Shown here: positions 43,610 to 51,774 of the stretch, in pieces
Layout of the letters: the number at the start of each line of letters is the position of its first letter
How positions within the stretch are numbered: position 1 is the stretch's first letter
Assembly (NCBI RefSeq): GCF_900113245.1
Contig: NZ_FOOQ01000001.1
Coordinates: forward strand, 1,054,001-1,118,000
Length of the DNA: 64,000 nt
From: Halopelagius inordinatus
Lineage (GTDB): Archaea; Halobacteriota; Halobacteria; Halobacteriales; Haloferacaceae
Reading direction: 5' to 3'
Notes under the pieces: model-generated
Seen by the model: the letters and a program-made list of their open reading frames with translations, nothing else
Database searches by the model: none
Told to the model about the DNA's origin: nothing
Position numbers and translations under genes: made by a program

Positions 43610-44029
43610 TCAGTCGTCTTCTATCGCTTGCGCGATGCGCTGAAGCTGTCGCGTCGCGTCGCGGACTTCGTCGCGGAGTTGCCGAACCTCGCGGACGAGT
43701 TCCTCGTTGCCGGCGGAGTCGCTCTCGCCGCGGCCGCCCGCGCCCGGCGGACCGCCGCCCATGCCGGGACCGCCACCCATACCGGGGCCGCCGCCGCCGC
43801 CCATCATCCCGCTCATCATCTGCGCGAACGGGTTGCCGCCCGCACCGCCGGGGCCGCCGCCGCCACCCATCATCTCTTCGGGGGAGGGACGCTCGCCGTC
43901 GCCCTCCTCGCGTTCCTCCTCGCGTCGCTGGCGAATCTCCTCGACTCGCTCTCGGAAGGACTTCTCTTCGTCGTCTCCGTCCCCTGCTTCGTCCGTCGGT
44001 TCCGCCGGTTCGTCGGGTTCTTCGGACAT
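43610..44029 (-). CDS. Gly/Met-rich protein with flanking coiled-coil segments
   Basis: This 139-residue protein of unknown family has three parts. Residues 1-50 are acidic, with a charged helix FRERVEEIRQRREEEREEG. Residues 52-100 are almost only Gly, Met, Pro and Ala (MMGGGGG, FAQMMSGMMGG, GMGGGPGMGGG). Residues 105-139 form a charged helix ELVREVRQLRDEVRDATRQL suited to a coiled coil. The middle part is disordered or phase-separating in character, somewhat like the Gly-Met tails of chaperonins. It lies 84 nt downstream of the DUF2797 gene on the same strand. Confidence 0.7.
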   Translation of the reverse strand: MSEEPDEPAEPTDEAGDGDDEEKSFRERVEEIRQRREEEREEGDGERPSPEEMMGGGGGPGGAGGNPFAQMMSGMMGGGGGPGMGGGPGMGGGPPGAGGRGESDSAGNEELVREVRQLRDEVRDATRQLQRIAQAIEDD

Positions 44030-44113
44030 ACCCACCGGTTCGACCCGTGGCCGCAAAGGATTGTTGGTACGCGAAAGCGGTCGGTGCGCGAAAGAGGTGG
44101 GTCGAGGCCGTCC

Positions 44114-44860
44114 TCACCCGAACGCGCCGAGACTCGACTGCACGTCGCGCGTCGTCGCTTCCGGGACGACGTCGTAGCCCACCAGGTCGCGTAAATCGAC
44201 GGCGTACGTGCCTCCGGCCCGGTCGAGGACGAGCAGTCGTCCCTGCACGCCGCGGACGGTTCCGGTCGCCATCGTCTCGGCCACCGGGCGGTCGGTGAGG
44301 TCCAACCCGTAGTCGAAGGAGAACTCCCCGAGGAGGTCGAACGCCGACAGCAGTCCGGCCCACGAGGCGTCGTCCACGTCGAGGTGGAGACCGTCTCTTT
44401 TCGTCGGCACGCGGACGCGGTCGGCGATTCGCTCTGCGAGTTCGGCCTCCTGTTCCCGCGCGATTCGGCCGTTCGCAACCGTCCGGAGGTGCGCGCCGCG
44501 GTCTGCGCCCTGTTCGCGGAGGCGCGTCTCCAGTCGCCACTCCTTGGTCACGCCGACTTTGAACACGTCGGGCGCGAACGCCGCGAGGTAGATGGCGTGG
44601 GGGTCGTGGCAGTCCATCTCGTCTTTCAGGCAGGTCCCCGTACATTTCGCACAAACCCACGTCGAACGGTGGTCGCGGCAGTACGGCGCGTGGTCGGCGT
44701 CGCAGGGGACGTGTCCGTCGTCGGTGACGACGCCCGCACAGTGTCTCTCTTCGAGCGTGTAGGCCAGTTCCGTCCCCGGGTCCAGAGAGACGTACTCCAC
44801 GGTGTCGTCGTCACTCAAGAGGAGGCCCGGCCCGCCCGTGTCGTAACCGACGAACTGCAC
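44114..44860 (-). CDS. DUF2797 family protein
   Basis: This 248-residue protein has two parts. The N-terminal 85 residues are Cys-rich (HCAGVVTDDGHVPCDADHAPYC, VCAKCTGTCLKDEMDC), probably zinc-binding. The centre, HAIYLAAFAPDVFKVGVTKE then RLREQGADRGAHL, looks like the GIY-YIG nuclease fold, with an IYL-KVGVT core. DUF2797 has no assigned function; a nucleic-acid role is plausible from the fold. A TATA-like CTTTTATCC (minus, 44881-44889) lies 26 nt before the ATG at 44860, giving a leaderless start. Confidence 0.82.
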   Translation of the reverse strand: MQFVGYDTGGPGLLLSDDDTVEYVSLDPGTELAYTLEERHCAGVVTDDGHVPCDADHAPYCRDHRSTWVCAKCTGTCLKDEMDCHDPHAIYLAAFAPDVFKVGVTKEWRLETRLREQGADRGAHLRTVANGRIAREQEAELAERIADRVRVPTKRDGLHLDVDDASWAGLLSAFDLLGEFSFDYGLDLTDRPVAETMATGTVRGVQGRLLVLDRAGGTYAVDLRDLVGYDVVPEATTRDVQSSLGAFG

Positions 44861-45098
44861 GACTCGCGGTAGGGGTGTGCGGGATAAAAGGCGTGCCGTT
44901 CGGGCGCGAATACGATCTCTGCGCCCGTCCCGCCGGAGACGCCGGGGCGTCGGTCACGCGACGAGAGCGCGGTTGCGGACCCGTCTCGGCGACGCGAAAA
45001 TCCGCACGGGTCGTCGAACCGTAGATAGGTAACCGTCTCGTTGGTCCTCGAACAGATTCGACCCGGGTGTTTTTCTCTCTGCGGATACGAGGCATGCT

Positions 45099-45299
45099 AT
45101 GGCATCCCCTGCCAGTGGATCGACTCCGTTCGAACGGTTGAAGAGTCGCTTCGACCGAGATATGGTGTGTCCCGAGTGCGGGTACGACGACGAGGAAGGC
45201 GAGTGGCTCTCGACGACTGACGGCAGTCGCGTCGTCTACCAGCATATCTGTCCCTCGTGCGGGAAGGTCCGACAGCACAATTACACGCTGGGAACGTAG
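45099..45299 (+). CDS. HVO_0649-family mini zinc finger protein
   Basis: This 66-residue protein has two CPxCG-type knuckles, MVCPECGYDDEEG and HICPSCGKVRQHNY, forming one treble-clef or ribbon zinc site. The N-terminal part, STPFERLKSRFDRD, is helical. This family of tiny haloarchaeal zinc fingers is known from proteome work in Haloferax, where several affect growth, motility or biofilm; this member's role is not known to me. A TATA-like GTTTTTCTC lies about 28 nt upstream of the ATG. Confidence 0.85.
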   Translation: MASPASGSTPFERLKSRFDRDMVCPECGYDDEEGEWLSTTDGSRVVYQHICPSCGKVRQHNYTLGT

Positions 45300-45593
45300 T
45301 CGCCGGTCGGTCGGCGCTGTTCACCGCGTACTCGCAGTCCGACTCCTCAGAACGGTCCGACGGGGCCGGAAGCGTCGCCGCGACCAGCATCCGCTTTCTC
45401 CCGGTCTGCTTGCACACGAAGGCAGACCCCTGAATACTCTGACCTCCGAACTCCGTAATCAAGTGACGGCGACACCGCCGGTACGGCGAGCGAGCGGAGG
45501 TTGCAACGTTTCTCGACGGATGTGGCGACGTGCGGTCCCGAGTGAACCGAACGAAGAGAGGCGGTCGAACCCGCCGAAAACGGACCCGAACCA
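45300..45593. other. intergenic region, no feature recognised
   Basis: Between the mini zinc finger and the GshA-like gene, 294 nt show no convincing gene, hairpin or repeat. A minus-strand frame over 45310-45480 has an unusually mixed composition, but it runs antisense through the zinc finger gene, so it is not called. Confidence 0.4.
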
Positions 45594-46667
45594 ATGCAAA
45601 AGAGCATCGAAGTAGAGTACTGGGTCGTCGACGAGGACGGGGAACTCACGGAACCGGAGGAACTGACGGACGTCTCCGAGAACGTCGAAGAGGAGTTCGT
45701 GCCTCCGCTCTTCGAGTTGAAGACGCCGCCCTGTGAGACGTACGGCGACCTGCGGTCGGCGTTCGTCGAGCAACTGGACCGCGTGCTGCGGCGGGCCGAC
45801 GAACTCGACAAACGTCTCGTCCCGTTCGGAACCCCGGTCAACGGCGAGCGTATCGAACGATGGCCGACAGAACGCGGTCGGATACAGAAGCGCGTTCTCG
45901 GGACGAACTTCGACTACGCGAAGTACTGCGCCGGAACGCACCTGCACTTCGAGAAGCGAAACGTCGTCGACCAACTGAACACCCTCATCGGACTCGACCC
46001 CGCGCTCGCGTTGCTGAACTCCTCGCCGTACTTCCGAGGGACCCGCGTCGCGAACGGCGCGCGCGCCTACCTCTACCGGAAGAAATGCTACGAGAAGTTC
46101 CCGAAGCACGGGCAACTGTGGGAGTACGCCGACACCGTCGGCGAGTGGGAACGGCGTCTCGACCGGCGCTACGAGGAGTTCTCGCGGGCGGCCGTCGAGG
46201 CGGGTATCGACGAAGAGACCGTCGAGGCTCACTTCACGCCCGACGACGTGGTGTGGACGCCGGTTCGGTTGCGCGACGAGATGCCCACCGTCGAGTGGCG
46301 CGCGCCCGACGCGGCGCTTCCGAGCCAGATTCTGCGCGCGGCCGAGGAGATAGACGCCGTGATGGAGCAACTTCACCACACCAACGTCCGCGTCGGCGGG
46401 ACGACGGGCGGAGTGACCGAAGACGAAATCGTCCTTCCCGGGTTCGAGACGCTCCGCGAGTACGTCAACGAGGCGATACACGAGGGGTTGGAGTCGCCCG
46501 ACGTCGCGGGGTATCTCGAACGGATGGGGTTCGACGTGCAGGGATACGACCCGATAACGCCGAAGATAGACGGACGCGAGTACGTCACTCGAAGCGAGGC
46601 GTGCGAACTCCGCCTCGAATACGCGGAGATGCTTCGACGAGACGTGAGCCGTCTGCTTCGGAACTGA
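45594..46667 (+). CDS. gshA: glutamate-cysteine ligase-like protein (GCS2 family)
   Basis: This 357-residue ATP-grasp-like GCS2 enzyme is predicted to make gamma-glutamylcysteine, the main haloarchaeal thiol in place of glutathione. IEVEYWVVDEDGELTEPEE opens the active site with the first metal-binding Glu (E-V-E). FVPPLFELKTPPCETYGDLR and CAGTHLHFEKRNVVDQLN (the H-x-H) match the family's substrate and metal positions. LNSSPYFRG and VEWRAPDAALPS complete it. It is usual for the family that length is near 360. The gene is monocistronic and convergent with the epimerase gene (22 nt). Confidence 0.82.
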   Translation: MQKSIEVEYWVVDEDGELTEPEELTDVSENVEEEFVPPLFELKTPPCETYGDLRSAFVEQLDRVLRRADELDKRLVPFGTPVNGERIERWPTERGRIQKRVLGTNFDYAKYCAGTHLHFEKRNVVDQLNTLIGLDPALALLNSSPYFRGTRVANGARAYLYRKKCYEKFPKHGQLWEYADTVGEWERRLDRRYEEFSRAAVEAGIDEETVEAHFTPDDVVWTPVRLRDEMPTVEWRAPDAALPSQILRAAEEIDAVMEQLHHTNVRVGGTTGGVTEDEIVLPGFETLREYVNEAIHEGLESPDVAGYLERMGFDVQGYDPITPKIDGREYVTRSEACELRLEYAEMLRRDVSRLLRN

Positions 46668-46689
46668 AACCGCGCCGCGCGTCCTCTCG

Positions 46690-47646
46690 TTACTCGCTCG
46701 CGGGCGTGGCGTGTTCCGCGCGCAGTTCCTCGGCGAGTTCCCGCGTCGCGCGACGGATGGCGTCGTCGCTCGACCCGTCGGCCTCCCACCCGAGCGCGGA
46801 GAGTTTCTCGACGGAGAGGCGCATCCGCGGCACGTCGCCGGTCCACCCTCTGTCGCCGCCGGTGTACTCGTAGTCGGGGTCAAGCCCCATCTCCTCGCTG
46901 ACGATGTCGGCGATGCGGGTGACCGATGTGGTCGTCCGCGTCCCGAGGTTGTACGTGTTCAGCGAGTCGGCGGCGTTCTCGACGACGTGGGTGATGGCGT
47001 CCACGCAGTCGGTGACGTGGAGGTACGACTTCTCTTGTCTCCCGTCGCCGAGGATGGTGAGCGACTCGGGGTCTTCGAGCAGTTTCTCGATGAAGTCGGG
47101 GACGACGTTGCCGCGTTGGTGCGGGCCGACGATGTTGGCGAATCGGAACAGCCAGACGGTGAAGTCCTTGGCGTGGGCGTACGTCGAGACGAGGCCCTCG
47201 TCCGCGAGTTTCGACGCGCCGTAGACGCTGATGGGTTCGAGCGGTGCGTAGTCTTCGGGCGTCGGCCGCGGCGCCTCGCCGTAGACCGTCGACGAGGAGG
47301 TGAACGCGAGGTTCGTCACGCCCACCTCCTCCATCCGTTCGAGGACGTTGTAGGTCATCTCGGTGTTCTCTTCGAAGAGTTGCCGCGGGTCGGCGTAGTT
47401 CGTGTCCGTGTAAGCCGCAAAGTGAAAGACCACGTCCACGTCTTCGGTAATCGCCTCGGCGACGTCGTCGGGGTCGGTCATGTCCGCCTGCACGAACTCC
47501 GCGCCGTCGGGGACGCGCGCTCTGTCGCCCTTCGAGAGGTCGTCCGCGACGACGACGTCGTTCTCGGAGAGCAGATGCTTTGTGAGGTGCGACCCGACGA
47601 GGCCCGCACCACCGGTGACGACGACGCGCTTATCGGAGAGGTCCAT
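46690..47646 (-). CDS. NAD-dependent epimerase/dehydratase (extended SDR, UDP-sugar type)
   Basis: This extended short-chain dehydrogenase (318 aa) acts on nucleotide sugars. The NAD-binding motif VVVTGGAGLVGSHL is at residues 7-20. The catalytic Ser/Thr is in FTSSSTVYGEAPRPTPEDY, and the Y-x3-K pair in SVYGASKLADEG. The substrate-side segment RFANIVGPHQRGNVVPDFI and GRQEKSYLHVTDCVDA are typical of UDP-glucose 4-epimerase or UDP-glucuronate-type enzymes. It could supply sugars for S-layer or pilin N-glycans, or for the GT4 pair nearby. The ATG at 47646 is the family start. Confidence 0.88.
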   Translation of the reverse strand: MDLSDKRVVVTGGAGLVGSHLTKHLLSENDVVVADDLSKGDRARVPDGAEFVQADMTDPDDVAEAITEDVDVVFHFAAYTDTNYADPRQLFEENTEMTYNVLERMEEVGVTNLAFTSSSTVYGEAPRPTPEDYAPLEPISVYGASKLADEGLVSTYAHAKDFTVWLFRFANIVGPHQRGNVVPDFIEKLLEDPESLTILGDGRQEKSYLHVTDCVDAITHVVENAADSLNTYNLGTRTTTSVTRIADIVSEEMGLDPDYEYTGGDRGWTGDVPRMRLSVEKLSALGWEADGSSDDAIRRATRELAEELRAEHATPASE

Positions 47647-47821
47647 ACGGGTACTGCGCCGCATCCGCCCAAGTGCGTTCTGGTCGCTCTCACCGGCTCC
47701 GAGTCGGTCGCTCGGTTCGGGAGCTAGTTCGGTCTGCCGAGACGACGACGAAACCGGGGGCGGCGCGCGGCGACGCCGGGGAAACGAAGGGTCTTACCGG
47801 TCGGACCGACACCGACCGGGC

Positions 47822-48361
47822 ATGCAGGACGAACCCGAAGTCGTCGTCCTCCGTCTCGGTCACCGACCCGGCCGGGACGACCGGATGACGACTCACATCG
47901 GCTTGACGGCGCGCGCACTCGGCGCGGACCGCGCGCTCTTCGTCGGCGACGCGAGCCAATCGAGAGAGACCGTAGACGACATCACGGCGCGGTTCGGCGG
48001 GCCGTTCGAGGCCGAGGTTATCGAGTCGTACCGCCCGGTCATCCGCGAGTGGGACGGCGTCGTCGTCCACCTGACGATGTACGGCGAACGCGTCCAGGAC
48101 GTCGAGGCTGACCTGCGCGAGGCGCACGCGGAGAAACCGGTTCTCGTCGTCGTCGGCGCGGAGAAGGTGCCGTTCGACGTCTACGAGGAGGCCGACTACA
48201 ACGTCGGCGTGACGAACCAACCCCACTCGGAGGTAGCCGCACTCGCCGTCTTCCTCGACAGACTGTTCGACGGGCGGCAACTGGACCGAGAGTGGGACGG
48301 CGCCGACCGACGCGTCGTCCCCATGGAGACGGGAAAGCGGGTCGTCGACCCCGACGAGTAA
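47822..48361 (+). CDS. trm56: tRNA (cytidine(56)-2'-O)-methyltransferase
   Basis: This SPOUT-class methyltransferase of 179 residues uses S-adenosylmethionine to methylate C56 in the T loop of tRNA, an archaea-specific modification. Family signatures are VVVLRLGHRPGRDDRMTTHIGLTARALGA at the N-terminus (R-L-G-H-R-x-x-R-D-x-R-x-x-T-H), VVHLTMYGERV in the centre, and the knot region VVVGAEKVPFDVYEEADYNVGVTNQPHSEVAALAVFLDRL. No operon partner is evident; the MscS gene follows 101 nt later on the same strand. Confidence 0.95.
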   Translation: MQDEPEVVVLRLGHRPGRDDRMTTHIGLTARALGADRALFVGDASQSRETVDDITARFGGPFEAEVIESYRPVIREWDGVVVHLTMYGERVQDVEADLREAHAEKPVLVVVGAEKVPFDVYEEADYNVGVTNQPHSEVAALAVFLDRLFDGRQLDREWDGADRRVVPMETGKRVVDPDE

Positions 48362-48462
48362 CGTCGCTCCGCCCCCGCCGAACCTCGTCCGCGGTCGTTA
48401 GGCGGCCCGTTTCGAGCGTACGGAGCGGCTACTTTTATCCGCTCGGAACGGACGCCCACAGC

Positions 48463-49656
48463 GTGGTGGTGTCGCCGAACACGTCGTCGAACGTCGGCCG
48501 AACGGTCGTCGCCGAATCGCCGACGGGCGGTCTCTCCGACCGACTCGCGAGCGACTTCGACAGCGTCGCGCAGGTTCCGAACGTCCTCGACGCGTCGAGT
48601 CAACTCGCTCAGACGGTCGCTCTCGTCTTGGGACTCGCGGTCGGCGTCGCACTCGTCCGTCTCGCGGGCAGTCGTCTCGACGACCGGTTCGGGACGACGA
48701 CGGCCGAGTTCGTCGAGACGATAGTGACCTCTGGACTGGTCAGCGTCGCGGTGGTCGCGATCGCGTCCATCTGGAACATGACGTTCATCGTCGAGTTCGC
48801 GCTCGACTCTGTCATCGTCGACCGGTGGACCGCGATGCGGCAGGTCATCACCGTCGCCCTGTTCGTCACCGCCTACCTCCTCGTTCGGTCCGTCAACCGC
48901 TCTATCGACAAACTCGGCGAGACGGAGGCGCTCACAGAGCACCAATCCGAGATAGCCTACCATCTCGCGGATATCGGCATCTTCCTGGTCGCCGGGAGCG
49001 TCGTCCTCTCGATTTGGGGTGTCGACCTGACGAACGTGTTCATAAGCGCGGGGGCGTTCAGCGTCGTCGTGGGGCTGGCCGCCAGAGCGACGCTCTCGGC
49101 CATGGTCGCGGGGTTCGTGCTCCTGTTCTCGCGGCCGTTCGAGGTCGGCGACTGGATTCAGGTCAAAGACCAGTCGGGCATCGTCGTCGACGTCACCCTG
49201 TTCAACACGAAACTCCAGACGTTCAGCGACGAACACGTGCTGATACCGAACGACCAGGTGACGAGCAACGAACTTCTCAACCTGACCGACAACGACCAGC
49301 TTCGAATCGAGGTGGCAGTCGGCGTCGACTACGACACCGACCTCGAACACGCCCTCGCCGTCGTCGAGGAGGCCGCCGTCGAGAGCGGGGCGTTCCGCAC
49401 CTCACCGGACCCGAAGGCCGTACTCCGGGAGTTCGGCGACTCGTCGGTCGTCGTCGAACTCCACGCGTGGATAGACGGGCCGACGAAGCGACGAGTGGAG
49501 AACGCCCGGACGGCGGCCATCCGGGCGATTCGGACGGCGTTCGACCGCGAGGGTATCGTCATCCCGTTCCCGCAGCGAGTCGTCGATTCGCGGAACGACG
49601 CGGCGTTCCGCGTCGAGTCGGACGACTCCCGGCCCTCCGTCGTCGACCAAGACTGA
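48463..49656 (+). CDS. mechanosensitive channel, MscS family
   Basis: This second MscS-type channel (about 397 aa) has four or five hydrophobic segments: TVALVLGLAVGVALV, a long helix at IVTSGLVSVAVVAIASI, VITVALFVTAYLLVRSV, and IGIFLVAGSVVLSIWGVD. The pore helix is ISAGAFSVVVGLAARATLS and the beta domain is RPFEVGDWIQVKDQSGIVVDV then FSDEHVLIPNDQV. Three consecutive GTG codons begin at 48463, 26 nt after a TATA-like CTTTTATCC (48432-48440), so a leaderless GTG start is most likely. The longer ATG at 48292 lies inside trm56 and is rejected. Confidence 0.88.
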   Translation: MVVSPNTSSNVGRTVVAESPTGGLSDRLASDFDSVAQVPNVLDASSQLAQTVALVLGLAVGVALVRLAGSRLDDRFGTTTAEFVETIVTSGLVSVAVVAIASIWNMTFIVEFALDSVIVDRWTAMRQVITVALFVTAYLLVRSVNRSIDKLGETEALTEHQSEIAYHLADIGIFLVAGSVVLSIWGVDLTNVFISAGAFSVVVGLAARATLSAMVAGFVLLFSRPFEVGDWIQVKDQSGIVVDVTLFNTKLQTFSDEHVLIPNDQVTSNELLNLTDNDQLRIEVAVGVDYDTDLEHALAVVEEAAVESGAFRTSPDPKAVLREFGDSSVVVELHAWIDGPTKRRVENARTAAIRAIRTAFDREGIVIPFPQRVVDSRNDAAFRVESDDSRPSVVDQD

Positions 49657-49722
49657 CGCGCCGTCGCGGAGGCGAGCCGACCATCGCAACTTTAAAACGG
49701 ATTCCCGGCGCAAGCTAACGTA

Positions 49723-50256
49723 ATGGCTTTTGAGGAGCTGCTGAACGACCCTGTCATCCAAAAGTACCTCCACGAACTTGTCGGACCGACGGGGATGCCG
49801 GTGGCCGCCGCGCCGCCGGACGGCGAGGTGACGGACGAGGAACTCGCCGAAGAGCTCGGACTCGAGCTCAACGACGTGCGACGGGCGCTGTTCATCCTCT
49901 ACGAGAACGACCTCGCGTCGTACCGCAGAGTTCGCGACGAGGACTCGGGATGGCTCACCTATCTGTGGACGTTCCACTACGAGAACATCCCCGAGAACCT
50001 CGAAGAGGAGATGTACCGCCTCCTCGAAGCGCTCGAAGAGCGACTCGACTACGAACGGACCCACGAGTTCTACCTCTCGGAACCCGCGGGCATCCGGTTC
50101 GAGTTCTCGGAGGCGATGGAACTGGGCTTCCAGTGCCCCGAGACGGGCGCTCCGCTCGAACCCATGGAGAACGACGACATGGTCGACTCGATGGAGCGAC
50201 GTATCGAGGACCTCCGAGACGAACTCAACGTCGACGTAAAGAGACAATCTAACTGA
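49723..50256 (+). CDS. tfe: transcription initiation factor E alpha (TFE), zinc ribbon degenerate
   Basis: Archaeal TFE (177 aa) helps RNA polymerase open promoters. Residues 1-85 are the winged helix (DPVIQKYLHELVGPTGMPV, VTDEELAEELGLELNDVRRA, LASYRRVRDEDSGWLTYLW). A charged linker helix EEEMYRLLEALEERLDYERTH leads to the C-terminal ribbon FYLSEPAGIRFEFSEAMELGFQCPETGAPLE. The usual four zinc ligands, two CxxC pairs, are here SEPA and CPET, so only one Cys remains. A TATA-like CTTTAAAAC (49688-49696) lies about 30 nt upstream. The stop overlaps the DUF2110 ATG (TGATG), so the two are coupled. Confidence 0.92.
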   Translation: MAFEELLNDPVIQKYLHELVGPTGMPVAAAPPDGEVTDEELAEELGLELNDVRRALFILYENDLASYRRVRDEDSGWLTYLWTFHYENIPENLEEEMYRLLEALEERLDYERTHEFYLSEPAGIRFEFSEAMELGFQCPETGAPLEPMENDDMVDSMERRIEDLRDELNVDVKRQSN

Positions 50257-50933
50257 TGGTCGTCATCGCAACGAAGTGCTACGTCTCGGGAGACGCCCAA
50301 GAACGCGCACTCGACAGTCTCGACTCGTTAGTACGAAACGACATCGGCGAACTCGACGTGGAGTGGGATATCGGCGTCCGCGACGACGACTTCGTCTCGG
50401 TGACGGTGACGGGCGACGACGCGACCATCGCCCGGAACCTCCTCGCAGACGAGTGGGGCGAGGTGACGCCGCATCTCTCCGAGGGCGAGACGCACGTCGG
50501 AACCCTCGAATCGTGGGACGACGACGGGTTCGTCCTCGACGCGGGCTACGGTAACGAGGTTCGCGTCTCGACCGACGAACTCGGCCTCGGAACCGGGACG
50601 GCGACGCAGATTCGCGACCGGTTCGGCATCGTCCAACACGTACCGCTTCAGTTCGTCTACGGCGAGACGCCGCGACTCGCGGACGAAGCGCGCAACCGAC
50701 TGTTCAACTGGACCCGCGAGGAGACGGGCGGGCGCGTGAACGTCAACAGTTCGACCCGCGGCGAAGTCCGCGCGACGGTGAACCGCGCGGGCCACGCAGA
50801 GGACATCGTGACGGTCGAACGCCTCGGCCTCCTCGAACAGAGCATCGTCTGTGCGGAGGGGACGGACCCGCCGGGACTTCTCGCGAGCATCGGTTCGTAC
50901 CTCCCCGCGGAACTGAAGTGCGTCATATCCTGA
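50256..50933 (+). CDS. DUF2110 family protein
   Basis: This 225-residue soluble protein of archaeal family DUF2110 starts MVVIATKCYVSGDAQERALDS. A strand-rich N-terminal half (DVEWDIGVRDDDFVSVTVTGDDATIARNL, read in parts) precedes HVGTLESWDDDGFVLDAGYG, then a helical segment and a final domain around NAxxRGEVRATVNRAGHAEDIVTVERLG. No enzyme motif is visible. Its constant position directly after TFE, with a one-base TGATG overlap here, suggests a link to transcription or RNA metabolism; the function itself is unknown. Confidence 0.82.
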   Translation: MVVIATKCYVSGDAQERALDSLDSLVRNDIGELDVEWDIGVRDDDFVSVTVTGDDATIARNLLADEWGEVTPHLSEGETHVGTLESWDDDGFVLDAGYGNEVRVSTDELGLGTGTATQIRDRFGIVQHVPLQFVYGETPRLADEARNRLFNWTREETGGRVNVNSSTRGEVRATVNRAGHAEDIVTVERLGLLEQSIVCAEGTDPPGLLASIGSYLPAELKCVIS

Positions 50934-50940
50934 CCGAGGC

Positions 50941-51732
50941 ATGAACCGACGACTGCTCCTCGCCGTGGTCGCACTCGCGGTTCTCGCGGTTACCTCCGGG
51001 TGTCTCGGTATCGGCACGGGCGACGTGCCCGCGGACCGAATCGACTCGGACCCGCAGTCGGAGTACCAGTGGGACGCGAACGCGACGACGCGCATCACCA
51101 TACAGGAGAGCGCTGACTTCCGCGCCGTCTACGAGATGAATCAAAGCGAGATACAACTGTTCCGCCGCGACGGGTTCGGCGGGCAGAACCCGCTCTCGGT
51201 GGAGGCGGTTCGCTACCGGTATCCGAACGGGACGGTCATCACCGGGAGCGAAATCCGCGAACGCGGCGGCGCGGTGAATCAGACGCGAAGCGTCACCACC
51301 GTCCAACTTCCGGACGACGCCCCCCCGAACGGCGGCGGTAAACTCGCGTTCACGAGCGAGGGGTCGCCGAAGCGGTTCACCCTCCCGACGTACGTCGAGG
51401 GGTCCTACGAGGTTGTGCTCCCGCCGAACCGAGACGTGTCGTTCCCCGTCTTCGGGTCGGTCAACCCCGCGACCGACGAACGGGCGACGGTCGACGGGCA
51501 GGTTCACCTCCGCTGGAACGAGGTGACGGCCGACACCGTCGCAGTGCAGTACTACCTCCAACGGGACCTGTACATCTTCGCCGGCATCCTCGCCGTCCTC
51601 GCCGTCGTCGGGTTCGGCGGCCTCCTCCACTACCGGCGGCAGATAGAGTCGCTGAAAGAGAAACGCGAGGAGATGGGCCTCGGCGTCGAAGGGGACGACG
51701 GCGGTAACGACGGCCCGCCGCCGGGGATGTAG
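50941..51732 (+). CDS. DUF5803 membrane-anchored lipoprotein
   Basis: This 263-residue haloarchaeal lipoprotein has a Sec-type signal with lipobox (LAVTSGCLGIG). The outer part is beta-rich with QSEYQWDANATTRITI, sequons NATTR, NQSEI and NGTVI, and an FPVFGSVNPATDERATVDG core. Near the C-terminus one membrane helix (LYIFAGILAVLAVVGFGGLL) is followed by a cytoplasmic tail HYRRQIESLKEKREEMG. It is thus anchored at both ends. DUF5803 has no known function. It begins 7 nt after DUF2110 and may end the tfe operon. Confidence 0.8.
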   Translation: MNRRLLLAVVALAVLAVTSGCLGIGTGDVPADRIDSDPQSEYQWDANATTRITIQESADFRAVYEMNQSEIQLFRRDGFGGQNPLSVEAVRYRYPNGTVITGSEIRERGGAVNQTRSVTTVQLPDDAPPNGGGKLAFTSEGSPKRFTLPTYVEGSYEVVLPPNRDVSFPVFGSVNPATDERATVDGQVHLRWNEVTADTVAVQYYLQRDLYIFAGILAVLAVVGFGGLLHYRRQIESLKEKREEMGLGVEGDDGGNDGPPPGM

Positions 51733-51774
51733 CGGGGTCGGTTCGCCGACCCGATTCGTCCGGTCGCTCGTTTC

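Noticed and set aside
45310-45594. Minus-strand frame with mixed composition in the gap before the GshA-like gene
   Set aside because: The segment around ITEFGGQSIQGSAF looks less biased than usual shadows, but it has no suitable start or domain and continues antisense through the zinc finger gene.
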